Origin: UMGS1781 sp964389545
GTDB taxonomy: Bacteria > Bacillota > Clostridia > TANB77 > CAG-508
Length of the DNA: 37,655 bases
Direction: 5' to 3'
NCBI GenBank assembly: GCA_964389545.1
Contig: CAYMDN010000011.1
Coordinates: forward strand, 1-37,655
Shown one piece after another: positions 32,745-37,655 of this stretch. Within the stretch, counting starts at the first letter, position 1. Each line of letters starts with the position of its first letter. A model generated the notes under the pieces. That model was not told the origin of the DNA and did not search any database. It saw nothing but the letters and a program-made list of their open reading frames with translations. The position numbers and the translations under genes were made by a program.

Positions 32745-33446
32745 TTATTTTAATAATTTGCATTTTTCATTTCTTTCTGCAAATAATTGCTCAATTTTTG
32801 TTGCACATGCAGAAACCTTTTCATAATCATTTTCATCTGTTGCTGATTTTAATTCTTCAACTTTAATTGATATTTGTGATTCTAATCCTGCTAAACTTGG
32901 GCTACTCATAGGATCACTATATTTTGCTGTTTCGGCAAGTTTTGCAACTAAATTTTTTGAATTATCATCTGTAAGTCTATTTGCAACTAAATCTAAGTCA
33001 ACGGCTATTGATTTAACAAAGTAAACTTTTTCTTTTTGAACTTTTTCTATATTGCTAACAACATTCATTCCTGTAACTGATAAAACAATAAATACTAGGT
33101 ATGCTGCTACAAGCAAAACTTCTAATATTGCAACAACTGATGTTGGTAAAAAAGTCATTAGCATAAATATAAAGCTAAGAGCTAATTGAGCTACGAAATA
33201 TAATGTTGTTACCGTAGCAACAGAAAATCCTTGAATAATTGTTTTAACTTCCTTTCCTTCTTTTGCAATCCAGAATGGTATTGCCATTGTTAAAACTGTT
33301 GCTACTAATGAGAATATCCACGATACCCAAAATACTCCTTCTGCATCTTCTAAAAACATAATCCATGTAATTACAGTGTAAGCTATAAATACTATTGCTG
33401 GTAAAGCACTTACCATAGCTTTGTTTTTTGTATTATTATTACTCAT
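32745..33446 (-). CDS. Four-helix membrane protein with cytoplasmic tail (YdjH-like)
   Basis: 233 residues. Four membrane helices in the first ~130 residues (AMVSALPAIVFIAYTVITWIM, WIFSLVATVLTMAIPFWIA, VATVTTLYFVAQLALSFIF, VAILEVLLVAAYLVFIVLSV), then ~100 charged residues with a helical repeat (VEELKSATDENDYEKVSACA). It lies 30 bases after the SPFH gene and 21 before the zinc-ribbon gene, so the three form an operon. I infer a partner role in the SPFH complex; no domain name is certain. Confidence 0.65.
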   Translation of the reverse strand: MSNNNTKNKAMVSALPAIVFIAYTVITWIMFLEDAEGVFWVSWIFSLVATVLTMAIPFWIAKEGKEVKTIIQGFSVATVTTLYFVAQLALSFIFMLMTFLPTSVVAILEVLLVAAYLVFIVLSVTGMNVVSNIEKVQKEKVYFVKSIAVDLDLVANRLTDDNSKNLVAKLAETAKYSDPMSSPSLAGLESQISIKVEELKSATDENDYEKVSACATKIEQLFAERNEKCKLLK

Positions 33447-33476
33447 TTTTTAATCTCCTTTTATTTTATATTATAT

Positions 33477-34643
33477 TTAGTCTTCTCTTTTTGTTCCACA
33501 ATTTGGACAGAACTTTTGCCCTTCTTCTAATTTTTCGCCACAATTTTTGCAAACATTTTTATCTACTTTTACTGCTGCACCACAGTTTGAACAGAATTTT
33601 GCACCTGGTGCTAATTGAGTACCACATTCAGTACAGAACATAGTCTTTCCATGTGGTTGTTTTTGACTTGGATTATTCATAAATCCTGTTTGACCTTGTG
33701 CTGGTTTTGTAGGATCTGATAGTCCAATATTACCAAGATTTCCTTGATTTGCTTGACCGCTTCCAAAATTATTTATACTTTGTTCCATAAATGGTTGAGC
33801 TGTTCCAGAAAGCATTTGACCAAAAGCCATAGCAACTGGCATTTGAGCCATCATTCCAGTAACATTGTTACTAGCTGAACTGCCTGGGTTTGATACATAC
33901 TTTTTAGCAATATCAGCAATTTGTTCATCCATCCAGTTATATCCAAGCATACCTTGCTCCATCTTTTTATTTAATACATCTTGTACTTTCTTCTTTTCAT
34001 CTTCTGAAATAAAGATAGTTGATAAGTAGAAGTTTGCAACTTCTATACCATATTCATCCATTTCTTCGGCTAACTTTGATTTTAATGCTTCAGAAATATC
34101 TTCTAAGTGTTGGTTAATAACAACATAACTAACTTCAGACATAATTCTTGATAAGTGTGTTTTAACCTTAACAACTATTTTTTCTTTAAAATATTCAACG
34201 ATTTTATCTGTTGTTACCTCTTTTTGAGTACCAACAATTTTAATTAAAAATTTTCTTGTATCTTTGATTCTTATTTCCATTGCTCCACTTGCACCAACAT
34301 TTAATTGAACAAAGAATTTTGGATCTAAAACTTCAAATTTACTTGTTGTTCCCCATTTTACATTTAAAGCTAAAACTTTATTTATATAATAAACCTCACA
34401 GTGGAAAGGTGTCTTACCATCTGTTGGTATATTAATTAATTTCTTTAATAAAGGTATATTTGCTGTTTCTAATGTATACCTACCTGGTCCAAAAGTATCT
34501 AAAGCCTGACCATCTCTAAAAAATACAGCCTCTTGAGATTCATGGACTATAAGTTGTGTACCAGTATTAAAGTCTTCAATTGGACTTTTCCATACTAATG
34601 TTTTTTCGTCTCCTTCATATTTGATAATTTGTGCAATCTCCAT
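33477..34643 (-). CDS. SPFH-domain protein with C-terminal zinc ribbons (YdjI-like)
   Basis: 388 residues. SPFH/Band-7 region at about 20-210 (LIVHESQEAVFFRDGQALDT, FGPGRYTLETANIPLLKKL), the 'virion core protein' type that includes B. subtilis YdjI. Then a Gly/Met/Gln-rich spacer (225-320) and two double-cysteine zinc ribbons (CTECGTQLAPGAKFCSNCG and CKNCGEKLEEGQKFCPNCG). YdjI recruits PspA-type membrane-stress proteins in Bacillus; no pspA gene is visible here. A TATAAT at 34743-34738 and a ~90-base leader precede it. RBS is AGGAGG. Confidence 0.8.
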   Translation of the reverse strand: MEIAQIIKYEGDEKTLVWKSPIEDFNTGTQLIVHESQEAVFFRDGQALDTFGPGRYTLETANIPLLKKLINIPTDGKTPFHCEVYYINKVLALNVKWGTTSKFEVLDPKFFVQLNVGASGAMEIRIKDTRKFLIKIVGTQKEVTTDKIVEYFKEKIVVKVKTHLSRIMSEVSYVVINQHLEDISEALKSKLAEEMDEYGIEVANFYLSTIFISEDEKKKVQDVLNKKMEQGMLGYNWMDEQIADIAKKYVSNPGSSASNNVTGMMAQMPVAMAFGQMLSGTAQPFMEQSINNFGSGQANQGNLGNIGLSDPTKPAQGQTGFMNNPSQKQPHGKTMFCTECGTQLAPGAKFCSNCGAAVKVDKNVCKNCGEKLEEGQKFCPNCGTKRED

Positions 34644-34737
34644 AAATTTATCCTCCTATAATAAACATATTATTTAAAATATATTTGTATGTAAACATTG
34701 ATAAAACTTGATTAGACAACAAATATTTATCTGTTAA

Positions 34738-34743
34738 ATTATA
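34738..34743 (-). promoter_or_regulatory. Extended -10 promoter of the SPFH operon
   Basis: TGCTATAAT on the minus strand, the best candidate in the 170-base gap; the -35 region (TAGAAA at 17 bases) is weak. Confidence 0.5.
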
Positions 34744-34796
34744 GCATATATTACATCTTATTTCTATATTTTTTTACAAATAACGATAAATTTTTC

Positions 34797-34833
34797 ATAA
34801 AAAAATAAGGAATAGTTAGACTATTTCCTTATT
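34797..34833 (-). terminator. Terminator after the 113-residue gene
   Basis: Minus strand AATAAGGAAATAGT / ACTATTCCTTATT with one bulge and a 3-base loop, then TTTTTT. It overlaps the stop codon. Confidence 0.88.
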
Positions 34834-35157
34834 CTCTACTTTTTTCTTTACATCTACAAGTTTTTCAGTGTATTTTTTTAATGTATCTTTTCTCATCTGA
34901 ATACTTATTTCCAAAGTGTTGATTTGTTTTGTATATAAATCTGTTAACTTTTCTTTATCTTTCTCTGTTAAATCAGTTTCATTAATATATCCATCATCAT
35001 AATCTAAGAGTAAATTATAATAATGTGATTCTTCCTTACGTAGTTCGTTTTCTGAATACTCTACTGAATTCTTATTAAATACTTTTCTTAAAAAACTTTG
35101 TATACGTTTAAAAAAATTTTGCTTTTTATATACAACTAACATATTTTCTTCTTCCAT
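34816..35157 (-). CDS. Small coiled-coil protein
   Basis: 113 residues, not recognised. Basic N-terminus (MLVVYKKQNFFKRIQSFLRK), then acidic and helical (LRKEESHYYNLLLDYDDGYI), then a charged coiled coil. No membrane segment. It starts behind AGGTGGG, 14 bases after the 474-residue gene, and is the last gene before a strong terminator, so the two are one operon. Could be an accessory to the alpha-CTD-like protein. Confidence 0.6.
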   Translation of the reverse strand: MEEENMLVVYKKQNFFKRIQSFLRKVFNKNSVEYSENELRKEESHYYNLLLDYDDGYINETDLTEKDKEKLTDLYTKQINTLEISIQMRKDTLKKYTEKLVDVKKKVENKEIV

Positions 35158-35171
35158 ATGTACCCACCTAT

Positions 35172-36596
35172 TTATTCTGATTTGTTATCTCCTAACATAT
35201 CTACATATGATTGGAATAACTGTTCTGCTTCATTTACTCGTTCTTTTAATATTGAATCTTCATGTTGCAGAGAAATCTTTTTTTCTCTTAATGTTTCTAA
35301 TTGTGTTTTATCATCATCTGTAGGAGTAAGATTTATAGAATCTTTGACTTTAATTAGTTCATCTATAATATTTTTTGGAGCTTTTGGTAATGTTGAAATA
35401 TCTTGATATGATAAGAAATTAAAATCTCCAATTGTTTTAATATCTTTTTTTGATAAGATATTAAGAGCTTTTTGAGACATTGCTAAAGTTTCAATAGGAT
35501 CTGTTTCAAAGAATGTTCCAGCATATCTCTCTTGCATGGCTTTTGCTGTCCTTTTTTCTTTAATATCATTTATAGCTTCTGTAAAAGCATCATAATCAAA
35601 TTTTTCATCAGGAATGTTTGAATACTCTTTGTCTGGTATAAATATTAAATTACTTTGCCAAATCTCATCAATGAATCCTTGAACAGTTTCATCTGTTTTA
35701 TGATTTATAATACAAGATATTGTGTTTGGCTTTAATTTCGAACGCAAATTTTTTAAAGCACGTGCTTCAATTTGTTTTACTTTACCTTTTTTTAAATTTA
35801 TATCATAAGTATCATCTACATCTTCTGATGAAATTTCTAAAGTTAAAAGCTTATCTCCACCTCTAATACCATATTTTTTATGCAATACAAAACTTTCATC
35901 TGATGCAAGTTCATTTAAAGCTTTAGTAAACAATGTTGCATCATATATATATAAATTGCATTCAGTATCAGTCATTAGACAATTACTTTGATCTTGTACA
36001 GCTATGTATAACGCATCTAAATTACGGTTATTATTTCCGCTATGATTGAAAACCTTTTTTAGATTATAATTAAACATGTATTTATCTGTGTCATCCAATC
36101 TGTCATTTTTATATGCTTCAATAAAATTATCAAATTTTTCATATTTTTTTATAACATAATCAATTTTTCTAGGAGCTAATCTGTATTTATTTGCAAGAGT
36201 ATATACATCAGATGGATATCCAAAACGGCTACCTAAATCCGCTTCTCTACAAGCATTTCTTTGCTTAACAGTAAGTTTTTTATTACGATCTTGTTTTAAA
36301 ACAAATTCATAACAATCTTGAAGTTTAATATATTCATCAAACAAATCAGAAAGTTTTTGAGTAGAACCTTTACAATAATCAGCTAGTTTTATTGTAAGTT
36401 CATCATCCATTGTTCCTCTTTTCGTAACTCTTATGTTAGGATGAGCTTTATGCCATTGGGTTAATAATTTTATTTTACTATTAATAGGATCTGTAGTTCT
36501 ATTTGTAGTTGTAGTACTAGTTTTATTTTTAGTTTTTGTTTCAGTTTTAGCTGTAGCTTTTCTACTTTTATTACTACTAGAATTAGACTTAGCCAT
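35172..36596 (-). CDS. Basic-tailed protein with alpha-CTD-like helix-hairpin domain
   Basis: 474 residues. The first 40 are Lys/Thr/Ser-rich and probably disordered. A middle region (about 45-330) is helical and basic and not recognised. At about 365-425, ETLAMSQKALNILSKKDIKT followed by IGDFNFLSYQDISTLPKAPKN aligns with the C-terminal domain of RNA polymerase alpha (helix-hairpin-helix fold), which can bind DNA or other proteins. The end is a coiled coil. Start at 36596 follows AGGAGGGAA. Together with the 113-residue gene it forms an operon. DNA binding is an inference from the domain and basic charge. Confidence 0.62.
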   Translation of the reverse strand: MAKSNSSSNKSRKATAKTETKTKNKTSTTTTNRTTDPINSKIKLLTQWHKAHPNIRVTKRGTMDDELTIKLADYCKGSTQKLSDLFDEYIKLQDCYEFVLKQDRNKKLTVKQRNACREADLGSRFGYPSDVYTLANKYRLAPRKIDYVIKKYEKFDNFIEAYKNDRLDDTDKYMFNYNLKKVFNHSGNNNRNLDALYIAVQDQSNCLMTDTECNLYIYDATLFTKALNELASDESFVLHKKYGIRGGDKLLTLEISSEDVDDTYDINLKKGKVKQIEARALKNLRSKLKPNTISCIINHKTDETVQGFIDEIWQSNLIFIPDKEYSNIPDEKFDYDAFTEAINDIKEKRTAKAMQERYAGTFFETDPIETLAMSQKALNILSKKDIKTIGDFNFLSYQDISTLPKAPKNIIDELIKVKDSINLTPTDDDKTQLETLREKKISLQHEDSILKERVNEAEQLFQSYVDMLGDNKSE

Positions 36597-36768
36597 TAGA
36601 TTCCCTCCTAACCAAATAAACTAAATAAATTCTATCATTAAAGCTCACAAAATGTCAATACAATAAAAATTTGCTTTTATAGCATGAAGTAATGTATCAC
36701 AATTTTTTATACATCTATTCTCTTCCATGCATATTTCTTGGATATTTATGCATTATGTTTCTCCAAAT

Positions 36769-37179
36769 TTATAAAATCTTATTCAAATCTCCATTTATAA
36801 CTATTGGAGAAAATCCTGATATTTCATCAAATAACATTCCATCTGGAATATTATTGTAAAGATATATTTTTTTATTATCCATAAATGCTTCATAAATTTC
36901 AAGAAAAGTTGCTCCACCTATATAATTTTTCTTTCCGTTCTTATTAAAATTTAATGTTAATACTGCGTCCATTGTTTTAATTCTTTCTTTACTCATTCTA
37001 AACATTCTTGCTTTAAATTTGCTATGTTCTTTTTCTCCCAAATTCCAGCTTTTCTTTTCGGCATCTGGTTCATAATAAGAATTTGGTAATTCAACAGAAT
37101 GCCCCATTTTCTCTAACTGTTCTTTTATTGGTTCTATATTTTTATAAAATGCCTTACTACAAATAATTAAAATTTTCAT
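36769..37179 (-). CDS. Nucleoside 2-deoxyribosyltransferase-like protein
   Basis: 136 residues of the short Rossmann-like type: MKILIICSKAFYKNIEPIKE, the central SKERIKTMDAVLTLNFNKNG, then GGATFLEIYEAFMDNKKIYL and a final IPDGMLFDEISGFSPIVINGD. These match the small nucleoside deoxyribosyltransferase-like family, but the substrate is not certain. AAAGGA precedes the ATG. Upstream lies the aldo/keto reductase end; no shared pathway is evident. Confidence 0.72.
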   Translation of the reverse strand: MKILIICSKAFYKNIEPIKEQLEKMGHSVELPNSYYEPDAEKKSWNLGEKEHSKFKARMFRMSKERIKTMDAVLTLNFNKNGKKNYIGGATFLEIYEAFMDNKKIYLYNNIPDGMLFDEISGFSPIVINGDLNKIL

Positions 37180-37230
37180 TTTCTATTTTCCTTTTTCTAT
37201 ATTTAAATGAAATTGTATATTTCACATTTT

Positions 37231-37655
37231 TTATTCAAATTGATTGGCCAATTGGTCTATAGTAACTCCACCTTTTCCTTCCCAATCAATTACTATATTA
37301 TCAAATTCTTCCGCTCTAAATAGATCTAATTTATTATAATCCTCCATGTCCATTACAAAATTTAATGAATTTATATTTTCATTTATTCTATTACTATTAG
37401 TGGTTTTGATTAATACGTTTAACTTTTTTTGTCTAATAATCCAATTTAATATAATTTGATTTTGTGTTTTATTGTATTTCTTTGATAATTCAACTAATAA
37501 TGGATAATTTCTATTAGCAGTTCTATTTCTTCTTAATGGTTGATAAGCACAAAATATAATATTATTATCTTTGCAGTAATTTATAATTCCAATATCTTCA
37601 TTTAATTTACACTCTAGATTATAAACACCCTCATATATACTGATTGGATATTGTT
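37231..37655 (-). CDS. Aldo/keto reductase-family protein, C-terminal part
   Basis: Cut by the window end. Translated from the minus strand it has IINYCKDNNIIFCAYQPLRR, then LVELSKKYNKTQNQIILNWI and KKLNVLIKTTNSNRINENIN, the usual end of an aldo/keto reductase barrel (catalytic residues lie upstream, out of view). NADPH-dependent carbonyl reduction is the family's usual reaction. The end, GKGGVTIDQLANQFE, is an unusual tail. Confidence 0.75.
   Translation of the reverse strand, partial: QYPISIYEGVYNLECKLNEDIGIINYCKDNNIIFCAYQPLRRNRTANRNYPLLVELSKKYNKTQNQIILNWIIRQKKLNVLIKTTNSNRINENINSLNFVMDMEDYNKLDLFRAEEFDNIVIDWEGKGGVTIDQLANQFE

Overview
The window looks like a chromosomal segment of a low-G+C, spore-forming Firmicute, most likely an uncultured gut Clostridia lineage. 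Most genes are very A+T-rich and use AGA for Arg, start codons follow strong AGGAGG-type ribosome sites, and spoIIM, yabP and yabQ are sporulation genes found only in endospore formers. The first ~90 bases look indel-ridden, so the left end is probably a poor-quality contig edge.

Layout. 1-2773: der (C-terminal part), plsY, gpsA and a small zinc-ribbon protein. 2774-6478: a small hypothetical gene, a lipoprotein, a XerD-type recombinase, a YneA-like LysM protein behind a promoter carrying two LexA-box-like sites, and a second tyrosine recombinase. 6646-13996: mostly single genes, each closed by its own terminator (small membrane protein, lipoprotein serpin, Bax-inhibitor-1 protein, large Ala/Lys-rich membrane-anchored protein, GNAT acetyltransferase), then PPC-domain, Ogt and MmcQ/YjbR genes. 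14208-20276: a coiled-coil gene, then a cell-surface export locus with a TasA/CalY-like protein, an ER-type (SipW-like) signal peptidase, a DUF5305-type protein and a large InlB-repeat/LamG-like surface protein. 20277-21747: about 1.5 kb without a gene, holding diverged repeats. 21785-30420 (minus strand): malQ, a beta-CASP metallo-hydrolase, rho, divIC-yabQ-yabP, spoIIM and a tandem-nucleotidyltransferase operon. 30611-37655 (minus strand): a G+C-rich small gene, tRNA-Leu(UAG), a YdjG/H/I-like SPFH membrane-stress operon, an alpha-CTD-like protein operon, a deoxyribosyltransferase-like gene and the end of an aldo/keto reductase.

Most notable signal. The signal peptidase gene and the large surface-protein gene in the 15-20 kb locus are interrupted three times by apparent +1 frameshifts. 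At each one an in-frame CGG codon followed by A (CGG A) sits at the break, and dropping the C (reading GGA, Gly) restores the expected protein. Scanning every other gene of native composition on both strands, I found no in-frame CGG at all. The only other in-frame CGG codons (eight) are in four G+C-richer, single-gene cassettes that look acquired (6646, 11744, 23251 and 30611). This fits programmed or tolerated +1 frameshifting at a rare or unassigned CGG codon in the two sortie-pathway genes. Sequencing indels or decay remain serious alternatives.

How genes may work together: TasA-like protein and InlB/LamG protein share a SipW-type signal sequence and sit with their likely signal peptidase, so they probably form one surface-fibre or adhesion system. 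yabP, yabQ and spoIIM act in spore formation. The YneA-like gene would halt division during SOS.
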